NCBI GenBank assembly: GCA_913056475.1
Contig: CAJXMS010000003.1
Location: 1-22,115 of the forward strand
DNA length: 22,115 nt
Reading direction: 5' to 3'
Origin: an uncultured Bacteroidota bacterium
GTDB taxonomy: Bacteria > Bacteroidota > Bacteroidia > Flavobacteriales > Schleiferiaceae
Every line of letters starts with the position of its first letter. The first letter of the stretch is position 1. The position numbers and the translations under genes are program-made. The notes under the pieces were generated by a model. That model ran no database searches and was not told the origin of the DNA. It saw only the letters and a program-made list of their open reading frames with translations. Shown piece after piece: positions 7,876-15,540 of this stretch.

Positions 7876-8559
7876 ATGAAACAAGATCGCATCGAGCAGC
7901 TTCTTCGTACCCCTCAGGTAAAACCCATAATGCCCCACCCGCTAACCGAAAGGAACAGCGTCCGCCTGAATCTCTCTACAAGCAACCAGGACCCGGCCTT
8001 CACCAGCGCTGATACGGTGGAAAAACTACAGGCTTACATCACCTCACATTTGGCCCGTGGGCCCTACCTCTATGCCCTGGGCGGTTACGGAGAAGAGCGG
8101 AGCTTTTACGCCCGCTTTCCTCATTTCCGGGGCGCTCAGCAGGCCCGCAGCCACCATTTAGGAGTAGACATCTGGACCGCCGCTCAAACACCGGTTATGG
8201 CGCCCTTACGCGGGGAGGTGCACAGCCTGGCCCATAATGATCAACCGGGCGATTACGGGGGTACCCTTATCCTCCACCATTGCATCGACGATTTTAGCTT
8301 CCATACGCTTTATGGCCATCTTAAGCCCGCAAGTATTTCCCACTGGCAGCCCGGGGATATAGTTCTGGCGGGCCAAAAGATCGCCGAGCTGGGCGCAGTT
8401 TACGAGAACGTGCAATGGCCTCCTCACCTTCACTTCCAGCTTATTATCGATATGGGGGATGCCTACGGCGACTATCCGGGGGTAGTCCTCTCAGCAAATG
8501 CAGCTCGCTACCGGGCCAATTGCCCGCATCCGGAATGGCTCCTGAGGCCGGCGGTCTAA
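7876..8559 (+). CDS. M23 family (LytM-fold) metallopeptidase without signal peptide
   Basis: A 227-residue protein whose C-terminal two thirds is a peptidase M23 domain. These zinc enzymes usually cut peptidoglycan cross-bridges or stem peptides. The zinc-site residues are visible: H94-x3-D98 in HHLGVDIW, the conserved YGH near residue 148, and the H184-L-H186 pair in PPHLHFQL. The N-terminal ~60 residues are polar. I see no signal peptide or transmembrane helix, which is unusual for a cell-wall enzyme and suggests a cytoplasmic role or non-classical export. The tRNA terminator lies upstream. Its stop codon overlaps the 3' end of the convergent racemase operon by 4 bp. A link with the operon's D-amino acid metabolism is possible but inferred only from position. 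Confidence 0.85.
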   Translation: MKQDRIEQLLRTPQVKPIMPHPLTERNSVRLNLSTSNQDPAFTSADTVEKLQAYITSHLARGPYLYALGGYGEERSFYARFPHFRGAQQARSHHLGVDIWTAAQTPVMAPLRGEVHSLAHNDQPGDYGGTLILHHCIDDFSFHTLYGHLKPASISHWQPGDIVLAGQKIAELGAVYENVQWPPHLHFQLIIDMGDAYGDYPGVVLSANAARYRANCPHPEWLLRPAV

Positions 8560-9650
8560 GCTTCTTCTATGACCCGCTTTTCGATGTATGGAGAGTTAAG
8601 CAGCGTAAGCGCCCCCATATACTTAAGATCAAAGCTCAGGAAATCGCCCACCTTATAGCCTTGCTTATTGTCGTGAATATCGATGACCAACATATCGCTG
8701 CTGGAGCCTAAAAATTCCAGGTCTTCATCATCCGTAACGAGATAATCGCTGGATATGTCTAGAGAGCCTACATCCAAAATAGCCCGATGAGAAGTTTTGC
8801 CGTACAGGGACTCATCCACTTCGTAAACCTCTCCCTGGGGATTGGCCTCCATTTGACCAATGGGGATCATAGGTTTTTCGGTGATCTCGATGATCTGCGC
8901 GTAGAGCTTAATCACCCCTTGTTCCATCTCTTCGAAGGGCCCGTCATTAACCAGGTCGGTACCAAAGAACAGCGTTTCCCCCACCCGGAAATGATTAATA
9001 CCGACCGGTAGCTGCCGGTTATGGATCAGCGGGATCACTACGGAGGTTCCTCGGGTAATCCAGGGAATTTGACGATTAAAACGAGCTTCAATAAGCTGCT
9101 TGTAGAGGGAGAGTTGCACCAACTTGTCCTGGCTGGGCATCACCCCGTGCAGGCAGTTAAGATTAGAGCCTATGCCGGTGACTTCGATATTCGGTAAGTC
9201 AAAGATAGAGCCGTAAAAATCGATCAGCTCTTCGCCCATAACGCCTTCCCGGAGATCGCCAAGTTCAATCATAATGATCACTTTATGGCGCCGGTTTTGT
9301 TTGAGCGCTTCATCGCTGAGCGCCTTAATGGTATAGTATTCACTGTTAAAACTCACGTCCGCGTAGCGAATTACATCTGGGATGGCCTTTTTGGCGGGGG
9401 GTTTGATGTAGACCGTCTGCACGGCATCTCCAGCCATTTCCTTTATGCGGCGGAGATTGGTGATGCGGGCATCGCATATTTCTTTAATACCCAAATTGAT
9501 GACCTCTTTTAGATAGGGTTCGTAGCCGCACAAGAGCTTGGTCACAATGGCCCACGCTATATTTTCACCACGAAAGAGGTTTTCCAGGTATTGATAATTC
9601 TTCTTAAGCTTGCTTTTATTGAAAGTTATATAAGCCATATCATGAGGCAT
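8556..9650 (-). CDS. Fold-type III PLP racemase, ornithine/alanine racemase-like
   Basis: A 364-residue protein of the alanine racemase N-terminal-domain superfamily. It is closest in pattern to the ornithine-racemase/YhfX-type group rather than classic Alr. The PLP lysine should be K38 in AIVTKLLCGYEPYL. Other family stretches are ICDARITNLRRIK, MIELGDLREGVM, TGIGSNLNCLHG, ITRGTSVVIPL and FRVGETLFFG. Substrate specificity (alanine, ornithine, lysine or other) cannot be read from the sequence. It is the last gene of the five-gene operon. The ATG at 9650 overlaps the end of alr by 11 bp. An in-frame ATG at 9638 (MAYITFNKSKL), 1 bp after the alr stop, matches the usual family N-terminus and may be the true start. 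It converges on the M23 gene with a 4-bp overlap. Confidence 0.88.
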   Translation of the reverse strand: MPHDMAYITFNKSKLKKNYQYLENLFRGENIAWAIVTKLLCGYEPYLKEVINLGIKEICDARITNLRRIKEMAGDAVQTVYIKPPAKKAIPDVIRYADVSFNSEYYTIKALSDEALKQNRRHKVIIMIELGDLREGVMGEELIDFYGSIFDLPNIEVTGIGSNLNCLHGVMPSQDKLVQLSLYKQLIEARFNRQIPWITRGTSVVIPLIHNRQLPVGINHFRVGETLFFGTDLVNDGPFEEMEQGVIKLYAQIIEITEKPMIPIGQMEANPQGEVYEVDESLYGKTSHRAILDVGSLDISSDYLVTDDEDLEFLGSSSDMLVIDIHDNKQGYKVGDFLSFDLKYMGALTLLNSPYIEKRVIEEA

Positions 9651-10800
9651 TTACCACGTAGCGTGGTATATCTTTAGGTAACCTGGTCAGGAGTTCATAG
9701 TTTAATTGGTCGCTGTAGTCACTAAAGGAGCTTACATCGATCCGGCGTTCCCCTTGCTGGCCAATGAGCACCACTTCATCGCCCGTTTCTACATTATCTA
9801 AATTACTTACGTCCAGCACCATCATGTTCATATTAACCGTGCCTATAACGGGCACTCGCTCTCCCCGTACCAGGGCCCTACCGCTATTGCTAAGGCTACG
9901 GGAAAAGCCATGACCATAACCTACGGGAACGGCCACTACCTGCATATCCTGGGTGGCCAGGAAGCTGGTTCCATAGCCTACATAATCCCCTTTATCTACG
10001 CGCTTAGTGCTCATCACGCGGCTTTTCCAGCTGATGACCCGACGGAGGGGATCAGAAGGATTTTCCGAAGCGCCCTCGGTGGCTATGTAGGTTTCCATGC
10101 TGGGCCAAAAACCATACTGCATAATGCCAATGCGGACCATATCCATGTGCGTTTGCGGAAACCGCATAAATGCAGCACTGCAGGCCGTGTGGTGGTAGTG
10201 GGCTTTCACCCCGTGCTCATTAAAGCGACTTACCCCCCGCCGGAATCGTTTTATCTGGCGGCGAATACGAATATGATTGGCAATGCTTTCCGCTCCTGCA
10301 AAGTGGGTACAAAAACCCATTAACTCCACGCAATCTTCGTATTCTTTCAAAAGCCGTGCCGCCGTAGGCCAGAAGGCTTTTTCCAGCCCGGTGCGGTTCA
10401 TACCCGTTTCTAATTCCAGGTGAATTAAGGCCGGCTTTTTCATTTTTCGAGCGGTGGCCAGGGCTCGTTTGAGGCGATGCAGCTCAAAGACAAAGAATTC
10501 AATATCATTTTCGATGGCCCACTCTATTTGCTCGTCAAAGATCATCCCCATAATCATGATCCGAGCCGGATGATCACCCAGGCACTGCTTAAGCTCATAG
10601 GCCTCGAAGGAGTCGAATACCGAAAAATGTCGCGCCCCGTAGTCCATCGCCAGCGGTACAAATTGACCTACGCCGTGCCCGTAAGCGTTGCCCTTGATCA
10701 CGTGCGATAGAATGGTACGCTCCGGCAAGCGATTGCGGATGTATTCAAAGTTGTTATGCAAGGCCGATGCATCGAGCTCCAGGTAGCTGGTATTATCCAT
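9640..10800 (-). CDS. alr: Alanine racemase
   Basis: Interconverts L- and D-alanine with PLP and supplies D-Ala for peptidoglycan. The 386 residues have the usual two-domain layout. The PLP lysine is K36 in VIKGNAYGHG. The barrel contains LELETGMNRTG and CTHFAGAES, followed by MVRIGIMQYG. The C-terminal domain supplies the opposing catalytic tyrosine, Y276 in YVGYGTSF. Two stretches are unusual: VPVGYGHGFSR where typical enzymes have GYADGYPR, and GTVNMNMMVLD where the usual motif is G-R-V-x-M-D, so Asp is replaced by Asn. It overlaps the upstream amidohydrolase by 8 bp and the second racemase downstream by 11 bp, so it is clearly operonic. Whether this is the cell's housekeeping Alr or a dedicated catabolic copy cannot be told from the window. 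Confidence 0.93.
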   Translation of the reverse strand: MDNTSYLELDASALHNNFEYIRNRLPERTILSHVIKGNAYGHGVGQFVPLAMDYGARHFSVFDSFEAYELKQCLGDHPARIMIMGMIFDEQIEWAIENDIEFFVFELHRLKRALATARKMKKPALIHLELETGMNRTGLEKAFWPTAARLLKEYEDCVELMGFCTHFAGAESIANHIRIRRQIKRFRRGVSRFNEHGVKAHYHHTACSAAFMRFPQTHMDMVRIGIMQYGFWPSMETYIATEGASENPSDPLRRVISWKSRVMSTKRVDKGDYVGYGTSFLATQDMQVVAVPVGYGHGFSRSLSNSGRALVRGERVPVIGTVNMNMMVLDVSNLDNVETGDEVVLIGQQGERRIDVSSFSDYSDQLNYELLTRLPKDIPRYVVNAS

Positions 10801-11920
10801 TGCCTAATTCCATTTCTACCAATTGTACAAACATATCCCTGGCTTGGTTGAGTAAATCATCCGGGTAGTCAAATTCCGGATGGTGCAGGGCTACCTGATC
10901 GGTTCCGGAACCCAGCCCGTACATACCCCCATCATAGCGCTCCGTAAAAAGGCCAAAATCCTCCCCCCATTTAAAAGGCGCTTGTAACTCGCATAGTTCG
11001 AGTTGCAGCCTTTCCCCCGCTTGACGAATGCGCTCTTTAGCCGTGTTTTGGGTGGGTCTAAACTCCTCAAACCAGGAAATTTCATGCCTGAGCCCTTCCC
11101 GGACAGCCAGGTCCTCCACGCGCACGCTTAGCTCGCTTTTTAAGGCGTCTAAACGCTTAGCGTTCCAGCAGCGGAGCGTAAAGTGTAATTCTCCTGCCCC
11201 GGCGGCCGTTCCGTAAGCCTTTTCCCCAAACTGCCCGTAAATCGGCGTGATCAAGGCGAAGTCTGCCTCTTCCGGAGAGCGCTCTTCCATATGAGCAGCC
11301 TGCTGAAGCAATTCACTTATAGCCCTGCTGGGATTTATTCCTTCGTCCGGTTCAGCTGCATGGGTATTTTTCCCAAAAAAGCGAATAGCTACACTGATAA
11401 CCCCCGCCGAGAAAGTACCCCCTTTAAAAAGCAACTGGCCCAACGGTGCCTTAGGCACATTGTGGTAAGCAAAGGCCTTTTGGATGTTCCCGGCCGGGAA
11501 ATCTTTGTCGTTCAAAACCCTGGCAGCGCCCTTTCCGGTTTCCTCCGCTGGCTGAAATAAAGCGTACAAACAACCCTGTTTAACCAGCGATCGCTCCGCC
11601 ACCTCCGCTACCGCCCCCAGTAAGGAAGTAGCGTGTCCGTCGTGGCCACACTTATGAGATACGCCCGGATTGGCACTTTGATAGGCCAGTCGGGGCATAT
11701 CTTCCTCTATAGGCAGGGCATCAATATCCGCCCGCAAGAGAAGACCCGTTCCAGGAACCGAACCCTCTATGGTGGCCAGCAAGCCTGTACCGCCCACACT
11801 ACGCACCTGCACCCCCGGAATGGCCGTCAGCTCCTTTCGCAAGTAAGATTGGGTATACCGCTCTTCCCCGCTTAATTCGGGGTTTTGATGCAAGTGATGT
11901 CTTATGGCAGGCAGATCCAA
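10793..11920 (-). CDS. M20 family metal-dependent amidohydrolase
   Basis: A 375-residue M20D-type hydrolase (the hippurate / N-acyl-amino acid deacylase group). Motifs are LHQNPELSGEE at the N-terminus, RADIDALP (63-70), the metal-binding HKCGHDGH (89-96, with Cys91), QPAEETGKGA (123-132) with the catalytic/metal Glu pair, a lid-domain stretch FFGKNTHAAEP, and a C-terminal HHPEFDYPDD carrying the last His ligand. No signal peptide is seen, so it should be cytoplasmic. Members remove acyl groups from amino acids or split simple amides; the substrate here is unknown. It starts 6 bp after the GNAT gene and overlaps alr by 8 bp. Between an importer and racemases, it plausibly frees amino acids from imported N-acyl or amide compounds (inference). 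Confidence 0.9.
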   Translation of the reverse strand: MDLPAIRHHLHQNPELSGEERYTQSYLRKELTAIPGVQVRSVGGTGLLATIEGSVPGTGLLLRADIDALPIEEDMPRLAYQSANPGVSHKCGHDGHATSLLGAVAEVAERSLVKQGCLYALFQPAEETGKGAARVLNDKDFPAGNIQKAFAYHNVPKAPLGQLLFKGGTFSAGVISVAIRFFGKNTHAAEPDEGINPSRAISELLQQAAHMEERSPEEADFALITPIYGQFGEKAYGTAAGAGELHFTLRCWNAKRLDALKSELSVRVEDLAVREGLRHEISWFEEFRPTQNTAKERIRQAGERLQLELCELQAPFKWGEDFGLFTERYDGGMYGLGSGTDQVALHHPEFDYPDDLLNQARDMFVQLVEMELGNG

Positions 11921-11926
11921 GATAGT

Positions 11927-12355
11927 TTATTTTTCGTAGCGCATTTCCAAATACTTATTGGTAAAACCCAGCTTTTCGTAGAGGTGCCTGGCCGGATTGT
12001 GGGGTTCTACATGGAGGGCTACATGGCCCTCCGCTTGATCCAGCGCAGCGCGCATGAGTTCCTTGCCATAGCCCTTGCCCCGGAACTTTCCATCCACGGC
12101 AATATACACCAGGATATTCTCCGGGATATAGCGCCGCATCCCCGTTTCGTTAATAACCACCACACCCGCTATTTCATCCTGTACGGTTCCCACCGTCACA
12201 AAGCCGCCCTTGTGGTGCACATAATCAAGGCAGGCCAAAATATCCTCTTTGGGATCTCCGAACTCCTCCAGGTGTTTGTAGAGAAAATTAGCGATCCGTT
12301 CATTGGTAAAAACCGCATCCGGGCCCTTATGGCCCGGTAGAATACTTATGTTCAT
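11927..12355 (-). CDS. GNAT family N-acetyltransferase
   Basis: A 142-residue single-domain GNAT enzyme. Such enzymes transfer an acetyl group from acetyl-CoA to an amine. The acetyl-CoA pyrophosphate-binding motif A is RGKGYG (92-97), preceded by the strand ILVYIAVDGKF. Motif B is HNPARHLYEKLGFT (119-132), a typical C-terminal GNAT signature. The substrate cannot be predicted. Its start overlaps the symporter's end by 4 bp and its stop lies 6 bp before the amidohydrolase. That close packing suggests a shared substrate pathway, for example acetylation opposed to the deacylase's reaction, but this is only a contextual guess. Confidence 0.88.
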   Translation of the reverse strand: MNISILPGHKGPDAVFTNERIANFLYKHLEEFGDPKEDILACLDYVHHKGGFVTVGTVQDEIAGVVVINETGMRRYIPENILVYIAVDGKFRGKGYGKELMRAALDQAEGHVALHVEPHNPARHLYEKLGFTNKYLEMRYEK

Positions 12356-13788
12356 ATTTCGTTCATTTTGGCCGTACTAAAATAGGCTATAAAAGCGGCC
12401 GAAATCCCAAATATATTAGGATCCAGGCCCAGGGGCATGCCCAGGTCCAGGCTTATCTTTAGTATTTCTAAAACCAGGGTGGTGCCCCCACCTACCAGCA
12501 TAGCCACCAGGGCGGCTCCGGCGTCTTTCTTTTTAAAGAAAAAAGCGGCAAGCAAAGGCACCAGCAAGCCCGATACCATAAAAGAATAGCTCAGCAGCAT
12601 TAAGTCCAAAACCTGGGTCATGGACGTAGCTAAAGTAAGGGCCAGGGCTCCAATAACGAAGGTGGCCACCTGCGAATACCGCAGCAAAACCTCTTGCGGG
12701 ATGGGCACAAAGCGGGCAGCGATATCCGTTACCAAATTGCCACTGGCGGCCATCAGGCAACTATCCGCAGTAGACATGATAGCGGAAAAGTAAGCGGACA
12801 TCATCAATCCCATAAGGCCCACCGGTAAAATGGTTCGCAACAACACCGGCAGCCCCATCTCAGCATCCATGGCGGCCGCCGCACTGTAGCCCAGGGAAGC
12901 AAACATCCCCTGATCCAAAGCTACCCGGGCAAATAGCCCCAACAAGACCCCCATAAAGGCCATGACCGGATATTCGAAGAGGCCGGCCAAATACCAGGCC
13001 TTGCGGGCGGTTTTTTCGTCCCGGCAAGCATAAATTCGCTGATAAAGGGTCATTCCCACAAACCATATGGGGATAATAGTAACCGCCCAATTGAGCAATT
13101 TAACCGGCGCTACCTGCGTAAGCGTTAAAAAAGAGGGATCCACCGTTTCCCGTATAGCGGCATATCCGCCCACTTCCAGGTAAGCCAGGGGAATTCCTAT
13201 AAAGACCAATCCACCCATGAGCAACGCCCACTGCACCGTATCGGTATAGATAACCGCCTTTAAGCCCCCAAAAACAGTGTAGACCACCGCCGTGATTCCC
13301 ATTACCCAGATGGCCGTATTCAAGTCCATACGGGGAAAAGTGGCCGTAGCCAACTTTGCACCCGCCAAAATTTGCGCACTGGTAAAACCCATGTAGCCAA
13401 TGGCCGAAACAATCCCCGCTACAAAGGCTACTTCCGGATTAAACAGGCGACCAAATATTTCCGGGAAAGTATACATTTTATGCTGGCCCAGGAGCTTAAA
13501 GACCTTGGGGATCAAAAATGTACCCGCCAGCCAGGCGCCCAGCAGGCCGGTAAAAAGCATCCAGCTACCCGATATACCCATGGCAAACCCCAGTCCGCCC
13601 AATCCGATAGAAAAGCCGCCCCCTACGTCGGTCGCTACCACACTAAGTCCTATGTGCCAGCTGCTCATTCCCCGCCCCCCTACGTAATAATCATCGATAT
13701 CTTTGTTCCGCCGCAAGAAATAAAGGCCCACGCCCAGCATAGCCAGGAGGTATACAATGAATATGGAAAGATCTACCGGGTGGATCAA
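12352..13788 (-). CDS. Sodium:solute symporter (SSS family)
   Basis: A 478-residue inner-membrane protein with about 13 hydrophobic segments, typical of the SSS/LeuT-fold sodium symporters. It begins MIHPVDLSIFIVYLLAMLGVG. It carries the DYYVGGRGMSSWHIGLS segment after TM1, the family stretch GGLKAVIYTDTVQ near residue 185, and SAIMSTADSCLMAASGN in the TM8 region with the Ser/Thr residues of the sodium site. Substrates in the family include amino acids, sugars, pantothenate and sialic acid. The operon context (amidohydrolase and racemases) favours an amino acid or derivative, by inference. It is the first gene of the operon. Only 12 bp separate its start from the divergent gene at 13801, so any promoter must lie inside coding sequence or that tiny gap; no good TAnnTTTG match is visible there. 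Confidence 0.93.
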   Translation of the reverse strand: MIHPVDLSIFIVYLLAMLGVGLYFLRRNKDIDDYYVGGRGMSSWHIGLSVVATDVGGGFSIGLGGLGFAMGISGSWMLFTGLLGAWLAGTFLIPKVFKLLGQHKMYTFPEIFGRLFNPEVAFVAGIVSAIGYMGFTSAQILAGAKLATATFPRMDLNTAIWVMGITAVVYTVFGGLKAVIYTDTVQWALLMGGLVFIGIPLAYLEVGGYAAIRETVDPSFLTLTQVAPVKLLNWAVTIIPIWFVGMTLYQRIYACRDEKTARKAWYLAGLFEYPVMAFMGVLLGLFARVALDQGMFASLGYSAAAAMDAEMGLPVLLRTILPVGLMGLMMSAYFSAIMSTADSCLMAASGNLVTDIAARFVPIPQEVLLRYSQVATFVIGALALTLATSMTQVLDLMLLSYSFMVSGLLVPLLAAFFFKKKDAGAALVAMLVGGGTTLVLEILKISLDLGMPLGLDPNIFGISAAFIAYFSTAKMNEI

Positions 13789-13800
13789 ATCAGCACAAAT

Positions 13801-14694
13801 ATGATGAATCTTAGACTAATCGTTCTGGCCGCCGTTTTGGGGCTCTTTAGCCGCTGCGCCCCCCAGCAGGTCCAGACAGGCCGTATTACCACCACTTATC
13901 TGCCCGATACCATTCCGTATCGCCTGGCCCAGCAGCCCCGCCAAGAGAAAGGACTGGCCCTGTTCGTAGGCCCTTTGCTGGATAGTTTACCCGTATTTGA
14001 CCAAGCCTGGACCGCCCCCCTTTGGAAGGCGGGTTATTCATTTTTGGTGATAGACCGACCCTATCCGGAAGACTTCTACAAGCAGGCTCAGCGCACCGGT
14101 ATCAGCCGCCGTCACGGGGATGTACAGCAGGCTGTTTTTGGCCTGGCGGCCAAAGGAATTATCGATACCTCCCAAAACTTCCTCCTTATAAGCAGCGAAG
14201 AAGGCGGCTACCTGGCGCCCGAGCTTAGTCGTAGCTTACAAACCGATACCACCGTAGTGATCAATGCCGATCCCTTTGGCCCCATAGGCCAAATGGAACG
14301 CTGGACCCAGGATACGATCCTCACCTCAGCCGATAGCACCCTCATGGCCCTTTTTGAAAAAACAGATACCGCTGCTTTCCGGGAAGCCATTAATCAAGTA
14401 AGCCAGCCGGGACGTCTAGACAAAATGGACCTGGGCCCGCGGACCAATCGCTATTGGATCACCTTTAACCAATCCAATCAAGCGGAAAGCTACCAACGAG
14501 CGCCGGGCTATTTTCTGTGGCTCTTTTTTCAGGACTATCCCCTTCACTTTGAGGCGGATGCCGATTACGTACGCATCCTTAGCCAGGTGCGGGGTGGGGA
14601 TGGAGCCATATTAGAATTACCGGGTACGGGCTTTTTCCAGGATGCCCGGACGCGGGCCGGTCTCAAAAAAGCGATGGAACAAATAGCGCCTTAA
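13801..14694 (+). CDS. Hypothetical envelope protein, possible lipoprotein
   Basis: I do not recognise the family. The chosen start gives 297 residues beginning MMNLRLIVLAAVLGLFSRCAPQQ, a hydrophobic signal sequence with Cys19 as a possible lipidation site. The -1 Arg is not a standard lipobox, so plain secretion is an alternative. The body has alternating strand- and helix-like segments (GLALFVGPLLDS, GYSFLVIDRPYP, FLLISSEEGGYLAPEL, TVVINADPFGP) that faintly recall an alpha/beta-hydrolase-type fold; no catalytic triad can be claimed. The reading frame is open far upstream to 13372, but that part lies antisense inside the symporter gene and is not credible coding. An alternative ATG is at 13804. 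The stop abuts the rpiB stop on the other strand with no gap. Confidence 0.75.
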   Translation: MMNLRLIVLAAVLGLFSRCAPQQVQTGRITTTYLPDTIPYRLAQQPRQEKGLALFVGPLLDSLPVFDQAWTAPLWKAGYSFLVIDRPYPEDFYKQAQRTGISRRHGDVQQAVFGLAAKGIIDTSQNFLLISSEEGGYLAPELSRSLQTDTTVVINADPFGPIGQMERWTQDTILTSADSTLMALFEKTDTAAFREAINQVSQPGRLDKMDLGPRTNRYWITFNQSNQAESYQRAPGYFLWLFFQDYPLHFEADADYVRILSQVRGGDGAILELPGTGFFQDARTRAGLKKAMEQIAP

Positions 14695-15132
14695 CTACTT
14701 ATCCCTTGGCGCTATCTTCGCTCCCCGCCGAGCGTGGCGGCCCCCTTCAAACTGGGCCTCCATAAAGCGATGGGTAATGGCCAAAGCCTCTTTTTCCGTG
14801 ATAAAGCGCGCCGGCAAAGCCAGTACATTAGCATCATTATGTTGCCGCGCCAGGGAGGCCAGTTCTTCGTTCCAGCACAGTGCGGAACGAATACCCGCGT
14901 GTTTATTTACCGTCATATTGATCCCGTTGCCACTTCCGCAGATAACCACCCCGAGATCAGCTGAGCCTTCCAGGATGGCGCCCGCCACCGGATGACCATA
15001 ATCGGGATAATCTACACTGCTGGCCTCGTTGGTACCATAATTGAGTACTTCATGGCCTTGCTCTTCTATGAGAGCGGCCACCCGGCCTTTGAGCTCGTAA
15101 CCGGCATGATCGGCGCCCAGGGCAATTTTCAT
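14695..15132 (-). CDS. rpiB: Ribose-5-phosphate isomerase B
   Basis: Interconverts ribulose 5-phosphate and ribose 5-phosphate in the non-oxidative pentose phosphate pathway; cytoplasmic. The 145-residue protein fits the RpiB/LacAB family. Motifs are GADHAGYELK (6-15), DYPDYGHPVA (41-50), VICGSGNGI (63-71, with the catalytic-type Cys65), the RQHNDANVL stretch around residue 98 with its conserved His, and FEGGRHARR near the C-terminus. Its stop is directly adjacent to the stop of the convergent hypothetical gene. Upstream lies the 426-bp DnaA-box-bearing intergenic region. A weak promoter candidate (minus-strand CACCTTTG, one mismatch to TAnnTTTG) lies at 15158-15165. Confidence 0.95.
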   Translation of the reverse strand: MKIALGADHAGYELKGRVAALIEEQGHEVLNYGTNEASSVDYPDYGHPVAGAILEGSADLGVVICGSGNGINMTVNKHAGIRSALCWNEELASLARQHNDANVLALPARFITEKEALAITHRFMEAQFEGGRHARRGAKIAPRDK

Positions 15133-15324
15133 CTGTTAATAATTTTTGATAATTGAACAAAGGTGCAGAAGATCAGGTTTTTGCTATTCACAGTAGGGCG
15201 GTAAGGAGCTCCCTAAACTTGTGGAAACATTCTGGTAATTTTTACTTGACATTTAGCCCGCAGGGCTTGCATATACAAAACATCTAGAATAGCTCTGCTT
15301 ACTTTTTAGAATCTGTTCGCAAGC

Positions 15325-15416
15325 TATTCACAAGCTTGTACGGCTTGTGCACAGCCCACAGACGTATTAGTTTTCAAAAATAACACATGCCCGGCTCTTA
15401 GACCAGCTTGTGAATA
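15325..15416. repeat. 12-bp inverted repeat pairing two DnaA boxes
   Basis: TATTCACAAGCT at 15325-15336 recurs exactly, inverted, at 15405-15416 (AGCTTGTGAATA), with 68 bp between the arms. Each arm contains most of a DnaA box plus four shared flanking bases (AGCT). Conservation therefore extends beyond the box itself. Confidence 0.7.
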
Positions 15417-15417
15417 A
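15409..15417 (-). promoter_or_regulatory. Perfect DnaA box
   Basis: The minus strand reads TTATTCACA, an exact match to TTATNCACA. It is the strongest of the boxes in the candidate origin. Confidence 0.6.
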
Positions 15418-15449
15418 GCAAGCTCCTCCCTTCACTTTCAGTATTATGC

Positions 15450-15476
15450 TTGGTGGAAAGGCTGTTCATATTTTTG
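15450..15476 (+). promoter_or_regulatory. Candidate promoter for the YwqK-repeat gene
   Basis: TTG at 15450-15452 and TATTTTTG at 15469-15476 (exact TAnnTTTG) are separated by 16 bp, close to the Bacteroidota -33/-7 arrangement. The element lies 82 bp upstream of the ATG at 15559, inside the candidate origin, so transcription and initiation could interact. Confidence 0.4.
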
Positions 15477-15540
15477 TGATATTAGAAGGCTTATTAAAAA
15501 GCAAGGACCGCTCCCAAAACTTATCCCCGCTATTAACAAG

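Noticed and set aside
13372..13800. 143-codon upstream extension of the hypothetical envelope gene
   Set aside because: It lies wholly antisense within the symporter gene; a signal peptide begins exactly at 13801.
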